Shown here piece after piece: positions 7,807 to 14,764 of a stretch of DNA of 64,000 nt (position 1 is the first letter of the stretch; each line of letters starts with the position of its first letter). The stretch spans positions 1 to 64,000 of the forward strand of contig CAKOSP010000001.1 of assembly GCA_934102335.1 (NCBI GenBank), written 5' to 3'. Made by a program: the position numbers and the translations under genes. The stretch is from an uncultured Bacilli bacterium (GTDB lineage: Bacteria > Bacillota_I > Bacilli_A > RF39 > UBA660). A model generated the notes under the pieces. The model was not told the origin of the DNA and made no database searches. It saw only the letters and a program-made list of their open reading frames with translations.

Positions 7807-8690
7807 ATTTAATACCAATAACATATCATTCTAAAAAATATCCAGCAGGTGTTATTAGTAACATAGATGAAATAGCAGGAAATTTTGATAAAGATTCTAT
7901 TAATCCGCAACGAAAATACTCATTACATACTGAATATTCTCATATGAAAAGAAAATTAGATAATCAATTAATTAATAAATATCCTGAATTAAAATCATCA
8001 GAAAGAGATAATGTGCCTCAATTATGGAAAAATAAAGAATGGGCAAAGGAGTTTGCAAATTTTATAATTGAATTAATAGGTAATAATTTATCTCCAGAGA
8101 TAATAGAAATTCATCCGCCTTTTAATGATTATTGTAATACTTTTTCGGATTTTTTTGATATATATGGAGAGTTTGAGAAAATTATATTGAAAAAATTCCC
8201 GGATGTAAAAATTTTTATTGAGAATAGATGTGGAACATTTTATAGAGGGGGAAAATTTATAATTTCAAATGGCAAGTCAATAATTCAATTTTTAGAAGAA
8301 TTACAAAAGAAAAATTTAAATTTAAAACTAGTTCTTGATTATCCACAAGTTTTTAGCGCTGAAGCTATAAAAATGGACGATATTAAATTAAAAAAAATAA
8401 TTAATTTTAATAATAATATTAAGGAATATATTTCATATATTGGTGGCTTTCATCTTTGGGGTAAGAAAAAAAGTCAAACAGGAAGATGGACTTCACATAC
8501 TGGGGATTTAAATACATTTTTTAGTAACAATGACTTATTGAAAGATGAATTTATAAATTCTGTAATTGATACTTTTAATGACAATATTGTTAGATATTTT
8601 GTACCTGAAGTTAATAGCGGTGAAGAAGATTTACAATCAATTATTAATGATTTATTAAAATATGATATTAAATTTAAGTTAGATGATTAA
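7803..8690 (+). CDS. Xylose isomerase-like TIM-barrel protein
   Basis: A 295-residue protein with the conserved strand ends and metal ligands of the AP endonuclease 2 / xylose isomerase-like TIM barrel: EIHPPF, FIENRCGTFYRGG, LVLDYPQVFS, GGFHLWGKKKSQTGRWTSHT and VPEVNSGEED. These supply Glu, Asp and His residues in the order expected for a divalent-metal site. The family includes UV-damage and AP endonucleases as well as sugar isomerases; the substrate cannot be assigned here. The start has a strong ribosome site (AAGGAGGA) inside the preceding gene and overlaps its stop by 4 nt. It closes the four-gene cassette. Confidence 0.75.
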   Translation: MNLIPITYHSKKYPAGVISNIDEIAGNFDKDSINPQRKYSLHTEYSHMKRKLDNQLINKYPELKSSERDNVPQLWKNKEWAKEFANFIIELIGNNLSPEIIEIHPPFNDYCNTFSDFFDIYGEFEKIILKKFPDVKIFIENRCGTFYRGGKFIISNGKSIIQFLEELQKKNLNLKLVLDYPQVFSAEAIKMDDIKLKKIINFNNNIKEYISYIGGFHLWGKKKSQTGRWTSHTGDLNTFFSNNDLLKDEFINSVIDTFNDNIVRYFVPEVNSGEEDLQSIINDLLKYDIKFKLDD

Positions 8691-8705
8691 AAAACGGTGG
8701 TAATA

Positions 8706-8714
8706 TGCTATAAT
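8706..8714 (+). promoter_or_regulatory. Extended -10 promoter
   Basis: TG-C-TATAAT at 8706-8714, 23 nt upstream of the HIT start at 8738. It may give the HIT/MazG-like pair its own transcript. Confidence 0.5.
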
Positions 8715-8737
8715 GATTATTGTAGGAGGTAATCATT

Positions 8738-9115
8738 ATGAAAGAATGTGTTTTTTGCGAACGATTTATACCAAATAGAAAACCATTATTTGAAAACAAC
8801 TTGGCTATTGCGTATCTCGATGAATTTCCAGTTAGTAAAGGACATACACTAATTATTACAAAAAGACATGCTGAAACCTTTTTTGATATAACTGATGAAG
8901 AGCAAATTGCAATAATTGAATTATTAAATAAGTGCAAAAAATATATAGATAAAAAATGTAATCCTGACGGATATAATGTTGGATTAAATTGCGGTGAGTC
9001 AGCAGGACAAAGTGTTATGCATATACATATGCATTTAATTCCTAGATATAAAGGTGATGTTGATGATCCATGTGGTGGCGTTAGAGGAGTAATACCGAAT
9101 AAAAAAAATTATTAA
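8738..9115 (+). CDS. hit: HIT family protein (Hint-like)
   Basis: A 125-residue compact histidine triad protein: zinc cysteines CVFC at the start, the conserved SKGHTLIITKRH block, and the active-site HIHMHLIPRYKGD near residues 92-104. Its length and layout are typical of bacterial Hint-like hydrolases that cleave nucleoside phosphoramidates or related adenylated compounds. It follows the DUF2797 cassette after 47 nt and has its own likely -10 and an AGGAGGT ribosome site. It is the second HIT gene within 2.5 kb. Confidence 0.9.
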   Translation: MKECVFCERFIPNRKPLFENNLAIAYLDEFPVSKGHTLIITKRHAETFFDITDEEQIAIIELLNKCKKYIDKKCNPDGYNVGLNCGESAGQSVMHIHMHLIPRYKGDVDDPCGGVRGVIPNKKNY

Positions 9116-9127
9116 GGAGAATTGAGA

Positions 9128-9457
9128 ATGGAAAGAATATATAATAAATTAGTAAGAGATAAAATTCCAAACATAATAAAAGAAAAAAGAGAAACACCAG
9201 TTGTAAGAATATTAGATGAAATTGAATATAAAAATGAATTGGAAAAAAAATTATATGAAGAATATAAAGAAGTAATTGAGGCAACAGGCGATGATCGAGT
9301 AGAAGAATTGGCTGATATGTTAGAAGTAATTAGAGCATTAGCTAATTTAGAAAATAAAAATTTAAATGAAATTATAGCAATTGCAGATAAAAAAAATGAA
9401 AAACGTGGAGCTTTTGAAGGAAAGATTTTTCTTGAAAAAGTTATTGAAAAAGAATAA
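9128..9457 (+). CDS. MazG-like nucleotide pyrophosphohydrolase
   Basis: A 109-residue all-helical protein with the phosphoribosyl-ATP pyrophosphohydrolase-like pattern: NKLVRDKIPNII at the start, the metal-binding pair EEYKEVIEA and EELADMLEVIRAL, then KRGAFEGKIFLEKV. Such proteins hydrolyse nucleoside triphosphates to monophosphates, often in pool cleaning. The ATG at 9128 is about 8 nt from the AAGGAG ribosome site; the in-frame TTG at 9122 is too close to it. It lies 12 nt after the HIT gene, probably in the same transcript. Confidence 0.8.
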   Translation: MERIYNKLVRDKIPNIIKEKRETPVVRILDEIEYKNELEKKLYEEYKEVIEATGDDRVEELADMLEVIRALANLENKNLNEIIAIADKKNEKRGAFEGKIFLEKVIEKE

Positions 9458-9493
9458 AAAAATTATACTATATTATAAAAATCAAATATGTTA

Positions 9494-9580
9494 GTCAATA
9501 GGCTAATTATTTAGTTTTTATCATTTTTGAAACATCCCAACAACTTTAATAATATATTTAATAACTTTTGACCTATTGAC
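9494..9580. repeat. 9-bp inverted repeat in a non-coding gap
   Basis: GTCAATAGG at 9494-9502 is exactly complementary to CCTATTGAC at 9572-9580. The arms flank 69 nt of AT-rich DNA between the MazG-like gene and the next small gene. It could be a long hairpin, an operator pair or a scar. Confidence 0.4.
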
Positions 9581-9625
9581 AAATTACATTTTTCAATTTA
9601 TAGTAAAAAATAGGAGACATGTTTT

Positions 9626-9844
9626 ATGAAAAAGAAATTTATAGTAATAATGGTGATTATTATTTTGGCAATATTATTAATACCTAAGCCTATGCATTTA
9701 AATGATGGTGGAACTATAGAATATAAATCATTAACTTATAAAATATCAAAAGTTCATAAATCAACGGGAGATTTAGAAATACCATTTAAAAATGGAATCA
9801 TAATTGAAGTATTTGGTATAGAAGTTTTTAATAACGTAAAATAA
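9626..9844 (+). CDS. Small membrane-anchored hypothetical protein
   Basis: A 72-residue protein with one N-terminal hydrophobic segment (about 4-20) followed by PKPMHLNDGGTIEYKSLTYK and a C-terminal GIIIEVFGIEVFNNV. The tail probably faces outward as a short beta-rich domain. It resembles small conserved hypothetical proteins of Clostridia-type bacteria, but I know no function for them. Ribosome site AGGAGA is 8 nt before the ATG. Confidence 0.65.
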   Translation: MKKKFIVIMVIIILAILLIPKPMHLNDGGTIEYKSLTYKISKVHKSTGDLEIPFKNGIIIEVFGIEVFNNVK

Positions 9845-9851
9845 GCTAAAG

Positions 9852-9877
9852 AATTATAATTATTTATAATTTTTTTA
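9852..9877 (+). terminator. AT-only terminator-like hairpin
   Basis: AATTATAA (9852-9859) pairs with TTATAATT (9864-9871) and is followed by T residues. The stem has no G-C pair, so termination may be weak. Confidence 0.35.
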
Positions 9878-9930
9878 TTGCTTTGAAAACAAGAAGTTGT
9901 TATATTATAACTAAAGTAGTGGAGGATTAT

Positions 9931-10128
9931 ATGAAAAATTTAAAAACTGGTACATTTTTAATTATCCTAGGAAACTTATTATACCTAGCATATATAATAT
10001 TTAGTGGAAGTGATAATAGTAAATTTGCTGAGTTTAGCTCAGGTTTATTAGTAGGACTATCTATTGGATGTAATTTAATAGGTATAATTTTAACAGTCAT
10101 GTACATGGCGAAAAATAAAGAAAAATAA
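9931..10128 (+). CDS. Small two-helix membrane protein
   Basis: A 65-residue protein with two hydrophobic segments (about 7-24 and 38-58) and a lysine-rich C-terminus. The start is the ATG at 9931, with GGAGG six bases upstream; the frame is open further upstream, but those codons precede the ribosome site. No family recognised. Confidence 0.55.
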   Translation: MKNLKTGTFLIILGNLLYLAYIIFSGSDNSKFAEFSSGLLVGLSIGCNLIGIILTVMYMAKNKEK

Positions 10129-10152
10129 TAATTTACAAAAGTGGAGAAACAA

Positions 10153-10209
10153 ATGAGTAAGTATGAACCATTATGGAAATATATTAAGGAAAACGAAAAA
10201 GAAGGATAA
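10153..10209 (+). pseudogene. Truncated DUF7662-like gene fragment
   Basis: ATG at 10153, with GTGGAGAAAC upstream as a ribosome site, encodes only 18 residues (MSKYEPLWKYIKENEKEG) before TAA. This matches the characteristic first residues of a widespread family of about 60-80 residues (DUF7662 as I recall it), whose remaining part is missing here. The next gene starts 10 nt later. It looks like an internal deletion that kept the start, though expression of an 18-residue peptide cannot be excluded. Confidence 0.5.
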
Positions 10210-10218
10210 AAGATTGTT

Positions 10219-10908
10219 ATGAAAGAAAATAAAATCGAAAAATTAATATTTATAGTATTTGCAGCCATAGGTGTTTTATTTTTAATTATTGGTTTGCCAA
10301 CTAGTATTAATAGATTTAATTATAAAAATAAAATTGAGACTATTGGAACTATATCAGAAATATCAAATGATAGAAATGACAATTATAAAGTATATGTTTC
10401 ATATAAAGTCGACAATGAAAATTTTGAATCAAGGTTAAATGGTTATTCAGAAAGTTTTTATGAAGGAAAAGAAATCAATATTTATTATGATAAAAATAAT
10501 CCTAGTCTAATAGGCATGAAATCGATGGATTTGTTATTTTTAATTTTTCCGGGAATTGGTTTAATATTCTTAATCATTGGAGTTATTGGATTATTCATTA
10601 AATTAAGGAAAAAGTCAAATGTCCAAAAATTGAAACAAAGTGGTAAAAAAATATATGCCAATTATGTTGAAACCACTATTAACACTTCGTATAGTGTCAA
10701 CGGAAAAAATCCATACAACATTATTTGTGAATGGGTAAATCCCAAAGACAACAAAAGATATATTTTTAAAAGTGAGAATATTTGGATAGATCCTACCGAA
10801 ATTATTGAAAATGAAGGATTAAAACAATTCCCTGTTTATATTGATAATAAAAATAATTATGTTGTAGATGTAGATGTTTTAACAAAAAATATAGTGGATT
10901 TAAGATAG
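10219..10908 (+). CDS. DUF3592 family membrane protein
   Basis: A 229-residue protein with two hydrophobic segments (about 8-28 and 103-127) on either side of a DUF3592-type beta domain (TIGTISEIS, YKVYVSYKVDNENFES, GKEINIYYDKNNPS). A second similar soluble domain follows (YANYVETTIN, YNIICEW, FPVYIDNKNNYVVDVD). Function of the family is unknown; an envelope or stress role is possible. It ends in a strong terminator. Confidence 0.75.
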   Translation: MKENKIEKLIFIVFAAIGVLFLIIGLPTSINRFNYKNKIETIGTISEISNDRNDNYKVYVSYKVDNENFESRLNGYSESFYEGKEINIYYDKNNPSLIGMKSMDLLFLIFPGIGLIFLIIGVIGLFIKLRKKSNVQKLKQSGKKIYANYVETTINTSYSVNGKNPYNIICEWVNPKDNKRYIFKSENIWIDPTEIIENEGLKQFPVYIDNKNNYVVDVDVLTKNIVDLR

Positions 10909-10916
10909 ATAGTCTA

Positions 10917-10949
10917 AAAGTAATATTATTTTAAAATATTACTTTTTTT
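10917..10949 (+). terminator. Rho-independent terminator
   Basis: AAGTAATATT (10918-10927) pairs with AATATTACTT (10935-10944), followed by a T-run. Confidence 0.85.
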
Positions 10950-10967
10950 AATAAATGTTAAAATAAA

Positions 10968-10995
10968 TTGCTTGTAGCAACGAGGTAATTATAAT
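10968..10995 (+). promoter_or_regulatory. Promoter with possible operator for the XRE regulator
   Basis: TTGCTT at 10968-10973 and TATAAT at 10990-10995 are 16 nt apart. The -35 is embedded in the inverted repeat TTGCT-TGT-AGCAA (10968-10980). That position would suit autorepression by the adjacent XRE protein. Confidence 0.45.
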
Positions 10996-11024
10996 AAAAT
11001 TTTATTGAAAGAAGGAATATTAAA

Positions 11025-11531
11025 GTGTTAAAAGAAAATATAAAAGTATTAAGAAAACAAAGTAATATGTCTCAAGAACAATTAGCAACAAAATTAAATG
11101 TGGTTAGACAAACCGTATCAAAGTGGGAACAAGGTATTTCCGTTCCGGACGCCCAAACGCTAGTTTTAATTTCAAATTTATTTGCAACACCAGTGAGCGT
11201 ATTACTTGGTGAAAATATTTCTAAAACTAAAAATGATGACATTAAAGATATTTCCAAAAAACTTGAAGTAATTAATAGCGAGCTTATAAAAAAACAAAAG
11301 GCTAAAAGAAAAATAAAATTAACAGTTTTAATAATTATAAATATTGCTTCATTATTAACTTTTATAGCTTTATTACTTTTAAAAAGTCCATATTTAAGTT
11401 GGAATAATAGCGATTTGGAATACGCTATAATTGGAACTAATTTTCATATTTTTGAATGGATTTTCATAAGACTATTTCCATTTATTTTATTTGGTTCATT
11501 ACTGGGAATTTATCTTTTAAAGAAAAAGTAA
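11025..11531 (+). CDS. XRE-family regulator with C-terminal membrane segments
   Basis: A 168-residue protein. Residues 1-65 form a clear helix-turn-helix of the Cro/C1 type (IKVLRKQSNMSQEQLATKL, VVRQTVSKWEQGISVPD). Residues about 100-165 hold two hydrophobic segments (LTVLIIINIASLLTFIALLLL and FIRLFPFILFGSLLGIYLL). Membrane-tethered XRE proteins of this form are common in Bacillota and usually control nearby genes. The start is GTG at 11025, about 9 nt from GAAGGAA. The targets are unknown; the palindrome over its own -35 suggests autoregulation. Confidence 0.85.
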   Translation: MLKENIKVLRKQSNMSQEQLATKLNVVRQTVSKWEQGISVPDAQTLVLISNLFATPVSVLLGENISKTKNDDIKDISKKLEVINSELIKKQKAKRKIKLTVLIIINIASLLTFIALLLLKSPYLSWNNSDLEYAIIGTNFHIFEWIFIRLFPFILFGSLLGIYLLKKK

Positions 11532-11532
11532 A

Positions 11533-11559
11533 AATAAACTAAAATTAGTTTATTTTTTT
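11533..11559 (+). terminator. Rho-independent terminator
   Basis: AATAAACTA (11533-11541) pairs with TAGTTTATT (11546-11554), followed by a T-run. Confidence 0.65.
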
Positions 11560-11560
11560 A

Positions 11561-11569
11561 TGGTATAAT
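11561..11569 (+). promoter_or_regulatory. Extended -10 promoter for the DUF362 operon
   Basis: TG-G-TATAAT at 11561-11569, directly after the terminator T-run and 26 nt before the start codon. Confidence 0.6.
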
Positions 11570-11595
11570 AAATATGTAAAACAAATGGAGGATGT

Positions 11596-12465
11596 ATGGA
11601 AAAAGCGAAAGTTTATTTTACAAAAGAGATCAGTTCAGAAGCAATGATTAAACTTTATGAAAAATTAAACGTGCATTTGACTGGAAAAGTTGCAGTCAAG
11701 CTTCATTCTGGTGAAGACGGAAATCAAAACTTTTTGAAGCCAGAATTTGTAAAAGAAATAGTTAATTACGTTAATGGGACAGTTGTTGAATGTAATACAG
11801 CCTATGAAGGTCAAAGAAATACCACTGAAAAACATGAAAAATTAATGGAAAAACATGGTTGGACAAAATATTTTGATGTAGATATTCTAGACGAAGAAAA
11901 AAACGACAAAATTTTAGAAATACCAGATGGTTTTCAAATAAAAAAAGATTATGTTGGAAAAAATATTGATAAGTATGACTCAATGCTAGTATTATCTCAT
12001 TTTAAAGGTCATCCGATGGGAGGATATGGTGGTGCTTTAAAACAACTTTCGATTGGTATAGCATCAAGTTATGGTAAAGCATATATTCATGGAGCCGGAG
12101 ATCCTGAAAAACTATGGACAGCAGATCATGACCTATTTTTAGAAAGTATGGCAGATGCAGCTTATGCTGTTCATAAACATTTTGAAAATAATGTAGTATA
12201 CATAAATGTGATGAAAAATATGAGTGTAGATTGTGATTGCTGTGCTAAAGCTGAAGATCCTTGTTTAAAAGATATGGGAATATTAATCAGTACAGATCCT
12301 ATAGCCATTGATAAAGCTTGTCTTGATTTAGTTGAAAACTCTCAAGATCCAGGCAAAGAACACTTTTTAGAAAGAGTTAATTCAAGAAATGGAAAACACA
12401 CAATAGACGTAGCATATAAACATGGTTTTGGAAATATTGATTATGAACTTATTAATATAGATTAG
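11596..12465 (+). CDS. DUF362 domain protein (putative Fe-S centre)
   Basis: A 289-residue protein of the DUF362 family: KVAVKLHSGE near the start, ECNTAYEGQR, SHFKGHPMGGYGGALKQLSIG in the middle, a cysteine cluster DCDCC...C (about 212-226) and GILISTDPIAIDKACLDLVE. The usual separate ferredoxin insertion is not obvious, although the cysteine cluster could bind an iron-sulfur centre. The biochemical role of the family is unsettled. It is first in a probable operon with the LiaF-like and DUF4097 genes, 21 nt apart. Ribosome site GGAGG. Confidence 0.8.
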   Translation: MEKAKVYFTKEISSEAMIKLYEKLNVHLTGKVAVKLHSGEDGNQNFLKPEFVKEIVNYVNGTVVECNTAYEGQRNTTEKHEKLMEKHGWTKYFDVDILDEEKNDKILEIPDGFQIKKDYVGKNIDKYDSMLVLSHFKGHPMGGYGGALKQLSIGIASSYGKAYIHGAGDPEKLWTADHDLFLESMADAAYAVHKHFENNVVYINVMKNMSVDCDCCAKAEDPCLKDMGILISTDPIAIDKACLDLVENSQDPGKEHFLERVNSRNGKHTIDVAYKHGFGNIDYELINID

Positions 12466-12486
12466 TATAAGAAAGAAGGTAAAAAA

Positions 12487-13167
12487 ATGCAAAATAAGAA
12501 AAATATTATTTTAGGAATTATTCTAATAGCCTTAGGAATAATTTTTGGAGGAAACGCATTAAATCTTTTCAGTATTAATGTTTTCTTTAAAGGCTGGTGG
12601 ACATTATTTATAATTATTCCTTGTTTAATAGGATTAATTACAGATGAAGATAAAATGGGAAGTCTAATAGGAATTTTAATTGGGGTAGCTTTACTTTTAG
12701 GAGCAAGAGATATAGTTGCTTATGATTTATTATGGAAACTTGCAGTTCCAGTTATCCTTGTCATTATAGGGCTATCTATTATATTTAAAGATACATGTAA
12801 TAAAAAAATAAATGACAAAATAAAGAAAATAAATAATGGTAAAAATGAAGAGAATATATTTGCAGCGTTTTCTGGACAAGATGTTAATTTTAATAAAAAA
12901 GAATTTAATGGTAAAGATTTAACTGCTGTATTTGGTGGAATTAAATGTGATTTAAGCTCATCTATTTTAAAAAATGATGTTGTAATAAACGCCAATGCAA
13001 TCTTTGGGGGAATTGATATAATAGTTCCTAAAGATGTCAATGTAGTAATTAAATCAACTTCAATTTTTGGTGGAACTGGTGATAAAAGAACAGACAAAAC
13101 TGAAACAAAAAATCCCACAATATACATTAATGCTACATGCTTGTTTGGCGGAGTAGACGTTAAATGA
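12487..13167 (+). CDS. LiaF-like membrane protein
   Basis: A 226-residue protein with four hydrophobic segments in the first 105 residues (DUF5668-like), a basic linker, and a C-terminal beta-rich domain made of repeated FGG turns (AVFGGIKCDLSS, AIFGGIDIIVPKDV, SIFGGTGDKR, CLFGGVDVK) typical of the LiaF/YvqF C-terminal domain. In Bacilli LiaF restrains the LiaSR envelope-stress system; no liaS or liaR is present in this window, so the partner is unknown. Its stop TGA overlaps the next start (ATGA), so it is translationally coupled to the DUF4097 gene. Confidence 0.8.
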   Translation: MQNKKNIILGIILIALGIIFGGNALNLFSINVFFKGWWTLFIIIPCLIGLITDEDKMGSLIGILIGVALLLGARDIVAYDLLWKLAVPVILVIIGLSIIFKDTCNKKINDKIKKINNGKNEENIFAAFSGQDVNFNKKEFNGKDLTAVFGGIKCDLSSSILKNDVVINANAIFGGIDIIVPKDVNVVIKSTSIFGGTGDKRTDKTETKNPTIYINATCLFGGVDVK

Positions 13168-13979
13168 CAACTTTTCAAAAAGTAATCAAGTATTTAGCAA
13201 TAGCTTTGGCAATAGCTTTAACTATTGGTATAATTTCTGGCATTATGTCAGGTCTTTATTCACTAGGTAAAATTTTAGGGAATAGTTTAAAAGAAGATGC
13301 TAACCAAGACTATTATGTAACTGAAGTAAACCAATCAATGATGGAATTAGATATTGATTTAAATAATACAAACCTAGTCATTATGAGAGGTGACAAATTA
13401 TATTTTAAAACAAACAATAAAAATATAATTTATTCTGAAAAAAATGAAAAACTTAGGATTTCTGAAAATAGTAACTGGTCATTTGATTATGATTATCAAG
13501 AATTAATAATATATGTACCGGAAAACTTTGAATTTGAAAATATAAAAATAAAAAATGGAATTGGTACTACAAAAATTGAAGAATTAAATTCTAAAAATAT
13601 AAATTTTGATTTTGGAGCAGGCCAAGTTAATATTAATAATATCAAAGTCATGACAAAAACCAATATTTCAACTGGAGCTGGTGCATTCAAAATTGAAAAC
13701 GCCATATTAAATAACTTGAAATTTGATATGGGAGTGGGTAAAACAACAATTCAAGGAAATATTATTGGTACAAGTGAATTAAACACAGGAATTGGTGAGG
13801 TAAACATTAGCTTAACTAATAGAATAAGCGAATACCAACTTAAAGTTAATAAGGGTATTGGAAATATTACTATTGATAATAAAACTGTTATTGATAACGA
13901 AACAATAGGTGAAGGACCAAATTACATTGATCTATCGGGTGGTATTGGGTCAATAAGTATTAATTTTGAAAATAACTAA
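13164..13979 (+). CDS. DUF4097-type membrane-anchored beta-repeat protein
   Basis: A 271-residue protein with one N-terminal membrane segment (about 10-35) and a long outside-facing domain of short beta strands (IKIKNGIGTTKIEEL, FDFGAGQVNINN, ISTGAGAFKIEN, FDMGVGKTTIQG, LNTGIGEVNIS) resembling a right-handed beta-roll of the DUF4097 adhesin-like type. Such proteins are often paired with LiaF-like proteins in envelope-stress loci, which supports a shared function here. It ends at a strong terminator. Confidence 0.8.
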   Translation: MTTFQKVIKYLAIALAIALTIGIISGIMSGLYSLGKILGNSLKEDANQDYYVTEVNQSMMELDIDLNNTNLVIMRGDKLYFKTNNKNIIYSEKNEKLRISENSNWSFDYDYQELIIYVPENFEFENIKIKNGIGTTKIEELNSKNINFDFGAGQVNINNIKVMTKTNISTGAGAFKIENAILNNLKFDMGVGKTTIQGNIIGTSELNTGIGEVNISLTNRISEYQLKVNKGIGNITIDNKTVIDNETIGEGPNYIDLSGGIGSISINFENN

Positions 13980-14008
13980 ACTATTAATGTAAATTAATAG
14001 TTTTTTTA
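13979..14008 (+). terminator. Rho-independent terminator
   Basis: AACTATTAAT (13979-13988) pairs with ATTAATAGTT (13993-14002), followed by seven T. Confidence 0.8.
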
Positions 14009-14050
14009 ATTTAAATATTATATAATAAACTTAAATTAAAGGGAGATATT

Positions 14051-14761
14051 ATGATTGAAATTAAGAGTGTAAGTAAAACATATAATGATTCTAAAAAAGC
14101 TTTAGATAAAGCAACATTTAAAGTAAATGATGGAGAAATATTTGCATTTATAGGTCATAATGGAGCGGGAAAAACCACTATGATTAAATCTATAATGGGA
14201 ATAATTGATTTTGATTCTGGCGAAATTTTAATAAATAACAAAAATATAAAAAAAGATCCAATAAATTGTAAACTTGAAATGGCCTATGTTCCAGATAATC
14301 CTGACTTATATGAAAACATGAAGGCAATTGATTTTATAAATTTTGTTTGTGACATGTATGAAATACCGGAATTAGAAAGAAAAAACAACATTGAAAAGTA
14401 TGCTAAATTATTTGAGATAGAGGACAAACTTCAAGATGATATATCTAGTTTTTCTCATGGCATGAAACAAAAAGTAGCTTTAATTGCCGCATTATCCCAT
14501 AATCCTAAAATATTAATTATGGATGAGCCTTTCGTAGGATTAGATCCCAAAGCTGTATTTGATATGAAAAAAATAATGACTAATATGGCTAAAGAAGGAA
14601 AAACTATTTTCTTTTCTACACACATTTTAGATGTAGCTGAGAAATTATGTGATAGAGTAGCAATTATTAAAAATGGAAAAATAATTAAAACTGGAACTAT
14701 GAAAGAGATAAAAGGTGACGAATCTTTAGAACAAGTATTTTTAGAGTTAGAAGGTGAATAG
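14051..14761 (+). CDS. ABC transporter ATP-binding protein
   Basis: A 236-residue ATPase with every ABC motif: Walker A GHNGAGKTTM (about 35-44), signature SHGMKQK in place of LSGGQ, Walker B ILIMDEPFVGLDP and the H-loop STHIL. The SHGM-type signature is usual in exporters of the ABC-2 or drug/lantibiotic kind. It has a TATAAT at 14021-14026 and the ribosome site AGGGAGA. The membrane subunit follows 3 nt after the stop, so the two form one exporter. The cargo is unknown. Confidence 0.92.
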   Translation: MIEIKSVSKTYNDSKKALDKATFKVNDGEIFAFIGHNGAGKTTMIKSIMGIIDFDSGEILINNKNIKKDPINCKLEMAYVPDNPDLYENMKAIDFINFVCDMYEIPELERKNNIEKYAKLFEIEDKLQDDISSFSHGMKQKVALIAALSHNPKILIMDEPFVGLDPKAVFDMKKIMTNMAKEGKTIFFSTHILDVAEKLCDRVAIIKNGKIIKTGTMKEIKGDESLEQVFLELEGE

Positions 14762-14764
14762 TAA

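Noticed and set aside
12720..13178. Minus-strand open frame of 152 codons
   Set aside because: Antisense shadow of the LiaF-like gene; the plus strand has clear family motifs and coupling.
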